A stretch of 64,000 nucleotides of DNA from Yamagishiella unicocca (lineage: Eukaryota > Chlorophyta > Chlorophyceae > Chlamydomonadales > Volvocaceae): positions 1,612,001 to 1,676,000 of the forward strand of contig BDSL01000010.1 in assembly GCA_003116995.1 (NCBI GenBank). The letters are read 5' to 3'. Shown in pieces: positions 32,801 through 45,815 of the stretch (positions are counted from its first letter, which is position 1; each line of letters begins with the position of its first letter). Under the pieces are notes generated by a model. It did no database searches. It worked only from the letters and a program-made list of their open reading frames with translations, and was not told where the DNA came from. The position numbers were made by a program, and so were the translations under genes.

Positions 32801-35037
32801 CCCACCCCACCCACCCCACCCACCCCTTTCCCCTACTGGGTCGTTTGTCCCCTGAAGCACAGTGACCCGTCGCCGCCTCCTGCTGCCGTGGCCCCCTCCT
32901 GCTGCCGCCTGCCGCCTGCCCCCCGCCTGCTGCAGGCCGCCGACCCCACCGCCTACGCCACCTACATGGCCACCCGGCCGCCCAAGTTCGAGCAGGACGC
33001 CATCCGCATGCTGGTGGAGCTGCTGGACGGGGACACCACCCCCGCGGCCCCGGGCTTCTCGGTGCACATCGCGCACCTGGCGGATGCGGAGGCGCTGACG
33101 ATCATCAAGGTGCGTGCCCGCCTGCACGCCCCTCACTGCTTGCTGCTGGACACTTGGGACGCACCCATCTCGCTGTCCACTTCTATCATTACTTGTCCCC
33201 ACGCGCATGCGGCAGCTTACGCCTCCTCCCCTCCTCTCAGACGTCAGACCCCTGGGCACGCGTGTAAGACACCGCTCTGCAATTACCAGCACCGTCTTTC
33301 GGGTCCTCCGTCTTTCGGGTCCTCCTTCTCCTGCGTCGCTGTACGCGTGTATCGTATCTTCTCACGAGCTGCTTCCCTCGCCGCTCCTGTCCACCCGGGG
33401 GCTGCAGAAAGCGCAATGGAGGCACCCCATCACGGTCGAGACGTGCGCCCACTACCTCACGTTCGCGGCCGAGGACATCCCCGACGCGAATACGCAGTAC
33501 AAATGCGCGCCGCCCATTCGTGACCGGGCCAACCGCCGGCAGCTGATCAGCGCAGTGGCGGAAGGGTCCATCAATCTGGTGGGTGGGGCGCGGCGGCGAG
33601 GTGGTCGTGTTGGTGGCAGGGGCGCGGAGGAGGAGGATGAGCGCGAAGTGGTGGCGGGGGAAGGCAGGCAGAGGACCTGGGGCACCAGGCTGCTCTAGCG
33701 CGCCGTTGGGGGCCCCTGCCGGACCGTGGATTTCCTCTCCACTGGTCGTTGCGCTGGCAGCAGCCCCTCACACCCAGGGGCCTTCCACTCCTCGTAGCTT
33801 TGGCATCGCCGGCTTCAAGCGCGCCTCCTCCCTCTCAGCTCTCCCTCCCCTGGTCGACGGGGCCCCCCTCCTTCCTCAGGGGCTAATATAATACTACGCC
33901 ACCTCAGCACCTCCTCCGTCCCCGCCTCTGGGGAAACCTTCCCTCCCCCCTGCCCCCCTCCCCACAGGTCTCCTCGGACCACTCCCCCGCGCCACCCTCC
34001 CTGAAGGAGACCGAGTCGGGCAACTTCCTCAAGGCCTGGGGCGGCATCTCGGGCGCGCAGTACCTGCTGCCCGCCACGTGGACGGCGCTGGAGCGCGTGG
34101 GGGTGGACCTGTCGGGCCTTGCGCGGCTGCTGAGTGAGGAGCCGGCGCGGCTGGCGGGGCTGGCGGGGCGCAAGGGCCGGCTGGTAGCGGGCTACGACGC
34201 GGACCTGGTGGTAAGGGGGCGTCGCGGTAGGGTACCTGTGGAAGGGGCGTAGAGGAGGGAGAGGGGCGCGGGTGGGGACTGGGACAACGGGGGGGCACAG
34301 AGAGGTGGGGGCCGGGATGGAGGTGTGGAAGGTTGACAGGTGGCGGCCGGGGAGAGGTGGGGGGTCGAGAGGTGGGGCCGGGTGGATGTGGCAGAGCGGC
34401 GGGAGGTGGTCGGAAATGCAGTGCAGTGGGTGCAGTGGTGCTCCGGGTCGTGTAAACGCCTGGTAGGGCTGCAGCCCGTCCGGGACAGGGGTAGGTGCGA
34501 GCAGCCCATCCGGGGCAGGGGTAGGTGCGTGCAGCCCTCGCGCTCAGCAGGCCGCCACAGCCAGCAGTCCTGATGCATGAGCAACAACGGGGCCGCTGGG
34601 CCCCGGGGATGCCACTGGCAGCGGGCAGCCTGACACGGGGGTTGAGCGCCGCTGCTGTCCTCCCCTTGCTTCCTTACGTTTGGTCTAAGACCTGGTTTCA
34701 CCGCTACCTCGATCAGGGTGCCGGGAAAGGGCCAAGGGCATCAGTGTCGGTGTCGAGATCGAAATGGTTTTTTTGTACGTCGAGTACTTCCGACTTACAT
34801 GCAGTGCCCTCTTTCCCGCGGTGGCGCACCTGTGTTTCGCGGCAGGTGTGGGAGCCCCAGTCGCCGGCCAACACTTCGGTCGAGGCCAACCGCCACACGC
34901 ACAAGCTGTCGCCGTACACCGACCTGCCGCTCAAGGGCAAGGTGCTGTTGACGGTTGTGGGCGGCGAGCTCACAGCGCTGTTCGGGAACCTCCACCGGAG
35001 GCCATGCGGACAGGTGATCCTAAACAGGGACCAGTGA
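29869..35037 (+). CDS. ALN: Allantoinase
   Basis: Hydrolyses allantoin to allantoate in purine catabolism (EC 3.5.2.5), releasing purine nitrogen. Exons: 29869-29930, 30017-30192, 31018-31167, 31637-31761, 32330-32578, 32936-33109, 33408-33578, 33968-34210, 34846-35037. They total 1,542 nt in phase and give 513 residues, the usual length. Family marks in order: VISPGVIDVHIHLNEPGR with the metal-binding HxH near 116-118, GGVTTVIDMPLNS, GFKSFMCHSGINDF with the carbamylated Lys near 206, YYVHAE, ETCAHYLTFAAEDIPD, KCAPPIRD, and SDHSP with the metal Asp near 373. KETESGNFLKAWGGISG is typical of allantoinase rather than dihydropyrimidinase or dihydroorotase. The N-terminus (MVDRSLVGMVILLNAIAAGV) is a hydrophobic anchor or signal, which fits the ER location known for plant allantoinase. 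The start is the first ATG and exon 1 ends in a consensus GTAAGT donor. Confidence 0.94.
30222..30780. repeat. 28-bp minisatellite in allantoinase intron 2, 20 copies with three-unit order
   Basis: The unit is CAGCGTCTTGGAAGCCCTTG plus AACCCCAC. One site is T (CTTC) or G (CGTC). In order the variants are T,T,G,T,G,G,T,G,G,T,G,G,T,G,G,G,G,T,G,G. From the fourth unit on, the dominant pattern is T-G-G, an 84-bp higher-order unit. It begins only about 30 bp after the exon 2 donor. Confidence 0.96.
31786..31818. repeat. (GGAA)n microsatellite in allantoinase intron 4
   Basis: A short run of GGAA/GGGA tetranucleotides just after exon 4. No function is visible. Confidence 0.7.
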
Positions 35038-37430
35038 GGAGGCCCGTTTCAAGCGGCCCGTCGCTGGCTGGTCGGCGCATCTGGCGCATCACGGTTTCGG
35101 AGCTGCTATCTGCGCATGTGCGACCTCCTGCGGAGCAGGCGCAATGCCTTGGAGGGCACGACTTGGTGGCGGTGCCGGTCGCGATGAAAGGCGCGTACCG
35201 GCCGTCCTCGGGGCGAGGCAGGGCAGGTCCGACATCGCAGCGCGATCGGTGTGTGCTTCAGACCTCCGGTGGGTGGTCTCTCCAGCACATGGATAAGATC
35301 ATGTCGTCACGTGGGTTCGGCGGCCGCCGCGAGCTTAAACGGACGCCCTTCGATCCGCAGGATTGTTCAGGGGTTAAGGCTGCCGTTGCAACTGTCCTAA
35401 TGGCACGCTTTGCTGGGCGTTTTAGGGTAAGCAGGGTGATGGCGGTGCACGGCGGTGCGGCCCCGGCCAAGCATGGCCCTCTAGTTGGCATTTATTGCGA
35501 TTAGATGCATGGATTCGTTGTCGGCAGCATGATGACCTTCGAGGTTCGGCATGGCACATAGGCATGCATAGCTGCCAAGGGCTAGTTGGGGTCGCAGACG
35601 CCGCCGTCGGCCTGATTTGTTACAATAGGTCCTCACCCCGCCGTTGATTCGGGATGTGTACGCTTGGATTGCCTCCGAGGCTCGCTCGCTGCCGGCACTT
35701 GGCGTGGTGGTGGATCGAAGCTTTCCAGTTGCTGAGGTGTATAGGGTCAAATTCTGTATACATCTTGTAATGAAACCGTCACGCTATTTTCAGTGGCATT
35801 ATGGCAGCTCTGGGCTGGTAGGTATTGGTTGGTCTACGTCGCTCTCTTTCGCTCCCTGCCTGTCTTCGGTTAGGTTTGCGGAGGGTCGGTGTTTTGTGTT
35901 GCAGGCTTGCAGCATGTTACACGTTGTGAAATTGTTGTCGCAATTGGGATCTGCGCTTTCCTTAAGGGCCTTGACGAACCTACACAATGGACATACATCT
36001 GCATCTGGTCTCACGGCAGTGGCGGTCACTGAGTTACACCTTGCTTACAGCGCGACAAGCGCTGCCAAGCGTGAAATAACTATGGCATAAGGGAAGAAGT
36101 AAGTTCTAAAGCCGCTGTGAGACGCTTTTTCCCCGGACCGCGAGAACTTGCCGCGAGAGTCAGGGTCAGTATGCAATATTTCGCCGACATACACTGTTGC
36201 ATTGTCATGCGTAAATACGGCTCATATGGTTAGGATGAAGCCTTGGCCCCGTCGCCCCGAGATGCGAGATCCATCGTCATCTCGCAGCTGTCGCCGTACA
36301 ATGGCAACAGTTTCTCAGACATACTGCACATACCACATACAGTCGCACCTGTTCTACGATGGGTTATGTATGTAGGAATAGAGGAATGACATTCTGTAGT
36401 TGTTCGCACTGTCAAATGAATTCGTTTAGGGTAACCTGAACACGGAATTCTGCCTTGCCCTTCGCAGGCCCTCCGACTCAGCAGCAACCTTTCAAGATGT
36501 TACAACAGACGTCTTTGCAACTACTTTGGCTTCCTTCCGGATGGAGGTGCGCTTGTTCGACATCCTGCCCGGTGGGAGTGCCTAACCTTCGACTAGACTT
36601 AACCTGTTGCACTGCGTGGGTGCAATTGGTTTATATTTGTGGATTTCTGCTGCTTCGCTCGTTAGCATGCTACCGTTGTAAAGGCAAACAGGCTATGGCG
36701 TACGCTGACGTCGGCTCATCTTTGCTGGTTCGTTCGTTACTGCATGTGCAATACTTTTGCAAGTGCAATACTTCTGCAGGCACAAATTACGATGAAACTA
36801 CGCCACGGCGGCCGATAGGCGGTATGATTGCTCGGACCTTCAGGTGCCTTCATCAGCCTCAAGGTCTTGACTCAATTACATAATTACGATACGGCTGTTG
36901 ATGCTATCCAAAGCCCATATCACGAGAGGCTCAACTCGCAGTCGAAAACGCGGCTCTGGGATGGCCTTAGTTTGGCCTGTGCTTGCCATGCTGCTGGACC
37001 ATGCCCCAATGCAACAGTACACTGAGTGCTGTTCAGTGCTTGTGCAGATGTTCAATTGGCGACACGTGATTCGTAATGTTCGTTGGCAGCGCCCCTACCT
37101 TCTACTTCGGCTCGTTGGCCGTGGGTTGCTTGCTGTGTTCGTTCCCAAATGTCAGCCCGCGTGCGAATCCTGGTAACGTTCCCCTCGTAGTTCCCTTTTT
37201 TCCACAACACATACAGCGTTGAACGCGGGTGCAGAGATCGCATTATTTTACATGTACCTCGCCGTCAGTCCGATTGCTGAATCCTGGTTTCCTCTCCCCT
37301 TCCTCGCTTTCCCCCTTCGTTCCTTCCACAGGACATACAGCGTACATGGTATACTTGGCTTGGTGTACTACATCATCACACGTGCCACCATTCGCCGCGG
37401 CAAGGAGCGAGGCTGGCTTTTTTCCCTGGC
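35038..37430. other. Intergenic region without a supported gene
   Basis: About 2.4 kb after allantoinase with no frame I recognise. AT content is higher near 35.6-37.2 kb than in the coding regions. The right end runs into a degenerate partial unit of the 907-bp array (from about 37434). Confidence 0.5.
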
Positions 37431-37433
37431 CGG

Positions 37434-40400
37434 CAGCAGAGCGCGATCGCGCGCTGGCGGCGCTGGACACCCGGTGCTCATACATCAGTGTGCTTGAGCT
37501 AGGCCTCGCCTGACTCAGAGAAGCTGTAGGTTGGGGACGGAGTTAGGATAGTAGCTAGGATGCCGCCTGTTGCTTGCCTGCCTGTCCACAGCGCGCGTTC
37601 TGACTTGCTCGCACCGCGTGCGGGTGCCGTGGATCGATCGGGCGGGGCAAGATAACTGCTGCACTGTTCAGCCAGCACTTCAGCAGCCGCCAGCCAACCG
37701 GCACTTCAGCCTGTCAGCCATCCGTACAGCAGCAGCCGTCATCAGCTAGCTTCCTTGCAGCAGGAAGCCAGCCTTCGGTGCAGCGGTGGTCTTGCCTCGC
37801 CCTTCGTCCCGGCGTACCCGCGATCGGTTCCAAGCCACCGTTGTCGTCAAACCACCGTTGCCGTCACTTGCATATCCTGCTGCTTTAGGTTTAGCGTTAG
37901 TTCCCCATGGCTCAATAGATGTACCAATGTCGCTACATGCATACGATGGCTGGAGTACTGCCGCTAACTACTGCTGCATGCCCCTACCTCCATCCTCCGT
38001 TTTCGCCCTCCCGCCTACATCGCCCGAGGCCTCCCGCCGTACACCACCTTCACCCCGGACGACGGAGGGACCACTACTGCGACGATCTGTGTCTGCAAGG
38101 GCGGGCCGCCGCCGTCGCCACCCTCGCCGCCACCGGAGCCGCCGTCGCCGCCTCCATCATCGTCGCCGCATACACCGCCTTTACCACCATCGCCGCCACC
38201 GTCGCCGCCATCACCACCATCACCGCCTCCATCGCCTCCTCCTTCTCCGCCGTCGCCGCTGCCAGAGCCGCCCTCTCCCTCACCGCCGCCATCCCCGCCG
38301 CCGTCTCCTTCACCGCCGCCGTCGCCACCCTCGCCACCGCCAGAGCAGGCAGGGTACGATCGCGCGCTGGCGGCGCTGGACAGCCGGCGCTCGTACATCA
38401 GCGTGCTTGAGGTAGGCCTCGCCTGACTCAGAGAAGCTGCATGTATGTTGGGGACGGAGTTAGGATAGTAGCTAGGACGCCGCCTGTTGCTTGCCTGCCT
38501 GTCCACAGCGCGCGTTCTGACTTGCTCGCACCGCGTGCGGGTGCCGTGGATCGATCGGGCGGGGCAAGATAACTGCTGCACTGTTCAGCCAGCACTTCAG
38601 CAGCCGCCAGCCAACCGGCACTTCAGCCTGTCAGCCATCCGTACAGCAGCAGCAGCCGTCATCAGCTAGCTTCCTTGCAGCAGGAAGCCAGCCTTCGGTG
38701 CAGCGGTGGTCTTGCCCCGCCCTTCGCCCATCGGTTCCAAGCCACCGTTGTCGTCAAACCACCGTTGCCGTCACTTGCATATCCTGCTGCTTTAGGTTTA
38801 GCGTTAGTTCCCAATGGCTCAATAGATGTACCAATGTCGCTACATGCATACGATGGCTGGAGTACTGCCGCTAACTACTGCTGCATGCCCCTACCTCCAT
38901 CCTCCGTTTTCGCCCTCCCGCCTACATCGCCCGAGGCCTCCCGCCGTACACCACCTTCACCCCGGACGACGGAGGGACCACTACTGCGACGATCTGTGTC
39001 TGCAAGGGCGGGCCGCCGCCGTCGCCACCCTCGCCGCCGCCGGAGCCGCCGTCGCCGCCTCCATCATCGTCGCCGCATACACCGCCTTTACCACCATCGC
39101 CGCCACCGTCGCCGCCATCACCACCATCACCGCCTCCATCGCCTCCTCCTTCTCCGCCGTCGCCGCTGCCAGAGCCGCCCTCTCCCTCACCGCCGCCATC
39201 CCCGCCGCCGTCTCCTTCACCGCCGCCGTCGCCACCCTCGCCACCGCCAGAGCAGGCAGGGTACGATCGCGCGCTGGCGGCGCTGGACAGCCGGCGCTCG
39301 TACATCAGCGTGCTTGAGGTAGGCCTCGCCTGACTCAGAGAAGCTGCATGTATGTTGGGGACGGAGTTAGGATAGTAGCTAGGACGCCGCCTGTTGCTTG
39401 CCTGCCTGTCCACAGCGCGCGTTCTGACTTGCTCGCACCGCGTGCGGGTGCCGTGGATCGATCGGGCGGGGCAAGATAACTGCTGCACTGTTCAGCCAGC
39501 ACTTCAGCAGCCGCCAGCCAACCGGCACTTCAGCCTGTCAGCCATCCGTACAGCAGCAGCAGCCGTCATCAGCTAGCTTCCTTGCAGCAGGAAGCCAGCC
39601 TTCGGTGCAGCGGTGGTCTTGCCCCGCCCTTCGCCCATCGGTTCCAAGCCACCGTTGTCGTCAAACCACCGTTGCCGTCACTTGCATATCCTGCTGCTTT
39701 AGGTTTAGCGTTAGTTCCCAATGGCTCAATAGATGTACCAATGTCGCTACATGCATACGATGGCTGGAGTACTGCCGCTAACTACTGCTGCATGCCCCTA
39801 CCTCCATCCTCCGTTTTCGCCCTCCCGCCTACATCGCCCGAGGCCTCCCGCCGTACACCACCTTCACCCCGGACGACGGAGGGACCACTACTGCGACGAT
39901 CTGTGTCTGCAAGGGCGGGCCGCCGCCGTCGCCACCCTCGCCGCCGCCGGAGCCGCCGTCGCCGCCTCCATCATCGTCGCCGCATACACCGCCTTTACCA
40001 CCATCGCCGCCACCGTCGCCGCCATCACCACCATCACCGCCTCCATCGCCTCCTCCTTCTCCGCCGTCGCCGCTGCCAGAGCCGCCCTCTCCCTCACCGC
40101 CGCCATCCCCGCCGCCGTCTCCTTCACCGCCGCCGTCGCCACCCTCGCCACCGCCAGAGCAGGCAGGGTACGATCGCGCGCTGGCGGCGCTGGACAGCCG
40201 GCGCTCGTACATCAGCGTGCTTGAGGTAGGCCTCGCCTGACTCAGAGAAGCTGCATGTATGTTGGGGACGGAGTTAGGATAGTAGCTAGGACGCCGCCTG
40301 TTGCTTGCCTGCCTGTCCACAGCGCGCGTTCTGACTTGCTCGCACCGCGTGCGGGTGCCGTGGATCGATCGGGCGGGGCAAGATAACTGCTGCACTGTTC

Positions 40401-43400
40401 AGCCAGCACTTCAGCAGCCGCCAGCCAACCGGCACTTCAGCCTGTCAGCCATCCGTACAGCAGCAGCAGCCGTCATCAGCTAGCTTCCTTGCAGCAGGAA
40501 GCCAGCCTTCGGTGCAGCGGTGGTCTTGCCCCGCCCTTCGCCCATCGGTTCCAAGCCACCGTTGTCGTCAAACCACCGTTGCCGTCACTTGCATATCCTG
40601 CTGCTTTAGGTTTAGCGTTAGTTCCCAATGGCTCAATAGATGTACCAATGTCGCTACATGCATACGATGGCTGGAGTACTGCCGCTAACTACTGCTGCAT
40701 GCCCCTACCTCCATCCTCCGTTTTCGCCCTCCCGCCTACATCGCCCGAGGCCTCCCGCCGTACACCACCTTCACCCCGGACGACGGAGGGACCACTACTG
40801 CGACGATCTGTGTCTGCAAGGGCGGGCCGCCGCCGTCGCCACCCTCGCCGCCGCCGGAGCCGCCGTCGCCGCCTCCATCATCGTCGCCGCATACACCGCC
40901 TTTACCACCATCGCCGCCACCGTCGCCGCCATCACCACCATCACCGCCTCCATCGCCTCCTCCTTCTCCGCCGTCGCCGCTGCCAGAGCCGCCCTCTCCC
41001 TCACCGCCGCCATCCCCGCCGCCGTCTCCTTCACCGCCGCCGTCGCCACCCTCGCCACCGCCAGAGCAGGCAGGGTACGATCGCGCGCTGGCGGCGCTGG
41101 ACAGCCGGCGCTCGTACATCAGCGTGCTTGAGGTAGGCCTCGCCTGACTCAGAGAAGCTGCATGTATGTTGGGGACGGAGTTAGGATAGTAGCTAGGACG
41201 CCGCCTGTTGCTTGCCTGCCTGTCCACAGCGCGCGTTCTGACTTGCTCGCACCGCGTGCGGGTGCCGTGGATCGATCGGGCGGGGCAAGATAACTGCTGC
41301 ACTGTTCAGCCAGCACTTCAGCAGCCGCCAGCCAACCGGCACTTCAGCCTGTCAGCCATCCGTACAGCAGCAGCAGCCGTCATCAGCTAGCTTCCTTGCA
41401 GCAGGAAGCCAGCCTTCGGTGCAGCGGTGGTCTTGCCCCGCCCTTCGCCCATCGGTTCCAAGCCACCGTTGTCGTCAAACCACCGTTGCCGTCACTTGCA
41501 TATCCTGCTGCTTTAGGTTTAGCGTTAGTTCCCAATGGCTCAATAGATGTACCAATGTCGCTACATGCATACGATGGCTGGAGTACTGCCGCTAACTACT
41601 GCTGCATGCCCCTACCTCCATCCTCCGTTTTCGCCCTCCCGCCTACATCGCCCGAGGCCTCCCGCCGTACACCACCTTCACCCCGGACGACGGAGGGACC
41701 ACTACTGCGACGATCTGTGTCTGCAAGGGCGGGCCGCCGCCGTCGCCACCCTCGCCGCCGCCGGAGCCGCCGTCGCCGCCTCCATCATCGTCGCCGCATA
41801 CACCGCCTTTACCACCATCGCCGCCACCGTCGCCGCCATCACCACCATCACCGCCTCCATCGCCTCCTCCTTCTCCGCCGTCGCCGCTGCCAGAGCCGCC
41901 CTCTCCCTCACCGCCGCCATCCCCGCCGCCGTCTCCTTCACCGCCGCCGTCGCCACCCTCGCCACCGCCAGAGCAGGCAGGGTACGATCGCGCGCTGGCG
42001 GCGCTGGACAGCCGGCGCTCGTACATCAGCGTGCTTGAGGTAGGCCTCGCCTGACTCAGAGAAGCTGCATGTATGTTGGGGACGGAGTTAGGATAGTAGC
42101 TAGGACGCCGCCTGTTGCTTGCCTGCCTGTCCACAGCGCGCGTTCTGACTTGCTCGCACCGCGTGCGGGTGCCGTGGATCGATCGGGCGGGGCAAGATAA
42201 CTGCTGCACTGTTCAGCCAGCACTTCAGCAGCCGCCAGCCAACCGGCACTTCAGCCTGTCAGCCATCCGTACAGCAGCAGCAGCCGTCATCAGCTAGCTT
42301 CCTTGCAGCAGGAAGCCAGCCTTCGGTGCAGCGGTGGTCTTGCCCCGCCCTTCGCCCATCGGTTCCAAGCCACCGTTGTCGTCAAACCACCGTTGCCGTC
42401 ACTTGCATATCCTGCTGCTTTAGGTTTAGCGTTAGTTCCCAATGGCTCAATAGATGTACCAATGTCGCTACATGCATACGATGGCTGGAGTACTGCCGCT
42501 AACTACTGCTGCATGCCCCTACCTCCATCCTCCGTTTTCGCCCTCCCGCCTACATCGCCCGAGGCCTCCCGCCGTACACCACCTTCACCCCGGACGACGG
42601 AGGGACCACTACTGCGACGATCTGTGTCTGCAAGGGCGGGCCGCCGCCGTCGCCACCCTCGCCGCCGCCGGAGCCGCCGTCGCCGCCTCCATCATCGTCG
42701 CCGCATACACCGCCTTTACCACCATCGCCGCCACCGTCGCCGCCATCACCACCATCACCGCCTCCATCGCCTCCTCCTTCTCCGCCGTCGCCGCTGCCAG
42801 AGCCGCCCTCTCCCTCACCGCCGCCATCCCCGCCGCCGTCTCCTTCACCGCCGCCGTCGCCACCCTCGCCACCGCCAGAGCAGGCAGGGTACGATCGCGC
42901 GCTGGCGGCGCTGGACAGCCGGCGCTCGTACATCAGCGTGCTTGAGGTAGGCCTCGCCTGACTCAGAGAAGCTGCATGTATGTTGGGGACGGAGTTAGGA
43001 TAGTAGCTAGGACGCCGCCTGTTGCTTGCCTGCCTGTCCACAGCGCGCGTTCTGACTTGCTCGCACCGCGTGCGGGTGCCGTGGATCGATCGGGCGGGGC
43101 AAGATAACTGCTGCACTGTTCAGCCAGCACTTCAGCAGCCGCCAGCCAACCGGCACTTCAGCCTGTCAGCCATCCGTACAGCAGCAGCAGCCGTCATCAG
43201 CTAGCTTCCTTGCAGCAGGAAGCCAGCCTTCGGTGCAGCGGTGGTCTTGCCCCGCCCTTCGCCCATCGGTTCCAAGCCACCGTTGTCGTCAAACCACCGT
43301 TGCCGTCACTTGCATATCCTGCTGCTTTAGGTTTAGCGTTAGTTCCCAATGGCTCAATAGATGTACCAATGTCGCTACATGCATACGATGGCTGGAGTAC

Positions 43401-45815
43401 TGCCGCTAACTACTGCTGCATGCCCCTACCTCCATCCTCCGTTTTCGCCCTCCCGCCTACATCGCCCGAGGCCTCCCGCCGTACACCACCTGCACCCCGG
43501 ACGACGGAGGGACCACTACTGCGACGATCTGTGTCTGCAAGGGCGGGCCGCCGCCGTCGCCACCCTCGCCGCCGCCGTCGCCACCCTCGCCGCCGCCGGA
43601 GCCGCCGTCGCCGCCTCCATCATCGTCGCCGCATACACCGCCTTTACCACCATCGCCGCCACCGTCGCCGCCATCACCACCATCACCGCCTCCATCGCCT
43701 CCTCCTTCTCCGCCGTCGCCGCTGCCAGAGCCGCCCTCTCCCTCACCGCCGCCATCCCCGCCGCCGTCTCCTTCACCGCCGCCGTCGCCACCCTCGCCAC
43801 CGCCAGAGCAGGCAGGGTACGATCGCGCGCTGGCGGCGCTGGACAGCCGGCGCTCGTACATCAGCGTGCTTGAGGTAGGCCTCGCCTGACTCAGAGAAGC
43901 TGCATGTATGTTGGGGACGGAGTTAGGATAGTAGCTAGGACGCCGCCTGTTGCTTGCCTGCCTGTCCACAGCGCGCGTTCTGACTTGCTCGCACCGCGTG
44001 CGGGTGCCGTGGATCGATCGGGCGGGGCAAGATAACTGCTGCACTGTTCAGCCAGCACTTCAGCAGCCGCCAGCCAACCGGCACTTCAGCCTGTCAGCCA
44101 TCCGTACAGCAGCAGCAGCCGTCATCAGCTAGCTTCCTTGCAGCAGGAAGCCAGCCTTCGGTGCAGCGGTGGTCTTGCCCCGCCCTTCGCCCATCGGTTC
44201 CAAGCCACCGTTGTCGTCAAACCACCGTTGCCGTCACTTGCATATCCTGCTGCTTTAGGTTTAGCGTTAGTTCCCAATGGCTCAATAGATGTACCAATGT
44301 CGCTACATGCATACGATGGCTGGAGTACTGCCGCTAACTACTGCTGCATGCCCCTACCTCCATCCTCCGTTTTCGCCCTCCCGCCTACATCGCCCGAGGC
44401 CTCCCGCCGTACACCACCTGCACCCCGGACGACGGAGGGACCACTACTGCGACGATCTGTGTCTGCAAGGGCGGGCCGCCGCCGTCGCCACCCTCGCCGC
44501 CGCCGGAGCCGCCGTCGCCGCCTCCATCATCGTCGCCGCATACACCGCCTTTACCACCATCGCCGCCACCGTCGCCGCCATCACCACCATCACCGCCTCC
44601 ATCGCCTCCTCCTTCTCCGCCGTCGCCGCTGCCAGAGCCGCCCTCTCCCTCACCGCCGCCATCCCCGCCGCCGTCTCCTTCACCGCCGCCGTCGCCACCC
44701 TCGCCACCGCCAGAGCAGGCAGGGTACGATCGCGCGCTGGCGGCGCTGGACAGCCGGCGCTCGTACATCAGCGTGCTTGAGGTAGGCCTCGCCTGACTCA
44801 GAGAAGCTGCATGTATGTTGGGGACGGAGTTAGGATAGTAGCTAGGACGCCGCCTGTTGCTTGCCTGCCTGTCCACAGCGCGCGTTCTGACTTGCTCGCA
44901 CCGCGTGCGGGTGCCGTGGATCGATCGGGCGGGGCAAGATAACTGCTGCACTGTTCAGCCAGCACTTCAGCAGCCGCCAGCCAACCGGCACTTCAGCCTG
45001 TCAGCCATCCGTACAGCAGCAGCCGTCATCAGCTAGCTTCCTTGCAGCAGGAAGCCAGCCTTCGGTGCAGCGGTGGTCTTGCCCCGCCCTTCGCCCATCG
45101 GTTCCAAGCCATCGTTGTCGTCAAACCACCGTTGCCGTCACTTGCATATCCTGCTGCTTTAGGTTTAGCGTTAGTTCCCAATGGCTCAATAGATGTACCA
45201 ATGTCGCTACATGCATACGATGGCTGGAGTACTGCCGCTAACTACTGCTGCATGCCCCTACCTCCATCCTCCGTTTTCGCCCTCCCGCCTACATCGCCCG
45301 AGGCCTCCCGCCGTACACCACCTGCACCCCGGACGACGGAGGGACCACTACTGCGACGATCTGTGTCTGCAAGGGCGGGCCGCGGCCGTCGCCACCCTCG
45401 CCGCCGCCGGAGCCGCCGTCGCCGCCTCCATCACCGTCGCCGCATACACCGCCTTTACCACCATCGCCGCCACCGTCGCCGCCATCACCACCATCACCGC
45501 CTCCATCGCATCCTCCTTCTCCGCCGTCGCCGCCGTCGCCGCCGCCAGAGCCGCCCTCTCCCTCACCGCCGCCATCCCCGCCGCCGTCTCCTTCACCGCC
45601 GCCGTCGCCACCCTCGCCGCCGCCAGAGCAGGCAGGGTACGATCGCGCCCTGGCGGCGCTGGACAGCCGGCGCTCGTACATCAGCGTGCTTGAGGTAGGC
45701 CTCGCCTGACTCAGAGAAGCTGCATGTATGTTGGGGACGGAGTTAGGATAGTAGCTAGGACGCCGCCTGTTGCTTGCCTGCCTGTCCACAGCGCGCGTTC
45801 TGACTTGCTCGCACC
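37434..45815 (+). repeat. Tandem array of a ~907-bp unit, nine copies plus a partial left end
   Basis: The same ~907-bp sequence repeats head to tail, with equivalent points at 37919, 38826, 39733, 40640, 41547, 42454, 43361, 44289 and 45193. Spacings are 907 for the first six intervals, then 928 and 904. Copies 2-6 are almost identical. Copy 1 differs at its left, copy 7 has 21 extra bases in the Ser-Pro part, copies 7-9 share a T-to-G change (TTCACCCC to TGCACCCC), and copy 9 has further changes plus 9 extra bases. The left partial unit covers only the LAALDTRCSYISVLE part. The pattern fits recent unequal crossing-over with older copies at the edges. Confidence 0.97.
37968..38426 (+). CDS. 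Candidate Ser-Pro-rich (hydroxyproline-rich glycoprotein-like) reading frame, first of nine
   Basis: In one of the three plus frames each array unit has an open stretch of about 152 codons. It runs from a pyrimidine-rich region through TTTATICVCKGGPPPSPPSP, about 75 residues of PPSPP/PPPSP motifs, then EQAGYDRALAALDSRRSYIS, VLEVGLA and a stop. The equivalents are at 38875-39333, 39782-40240, 40689-41147, 41596-42054, 42503-42961, 43410-43889, 44338-44796 and 45242-45709. Ser-Pro runs of this kind are the backbone of algal wall and pherophorin-like glycoproteins. There is no ATG or signal peptide in the frame, and GAG|GTAGGC before the stop could be a splice donor, so this is probably an exon rather than a whole gene. 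The other five frames are also open because of base composition, so coding is unproven. Confidence 0.45.
   Translation, partial: LLLHAPTSILRFRPPAYIARGLPPYTTFTPDDGGTTTATICVCKGGPPPSPPSPPPEPPSPPPSSSPHTPPLPPSPPPSPPSPPSPPPSPPPSPPSPLPEPPSPSPPPSPPPSPSPPPSPPSPPPEQAGYDRALAALDSRRSYISVLEVGLA

Noticed and set aside
38675..39322. Arg/His-rich 215-codon frames and Ala-rich 163-codon frames in each array unit
   Set aside because: They are other frames of the same GC-rich CCGCCGTCG-type DNA. The Ser-Pro frame is the only one with a known family composition and a tyrosine-containing ordered tail.
38922..39488. Gly-rich 188-codon minus-strand frames repeated through the array
   Set aside because: They are mirror images of the Ser-Pro DNA. 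Periodic GGGEGGDGGG peptides reflect composition, and no minus-strand splice or start context was seen.
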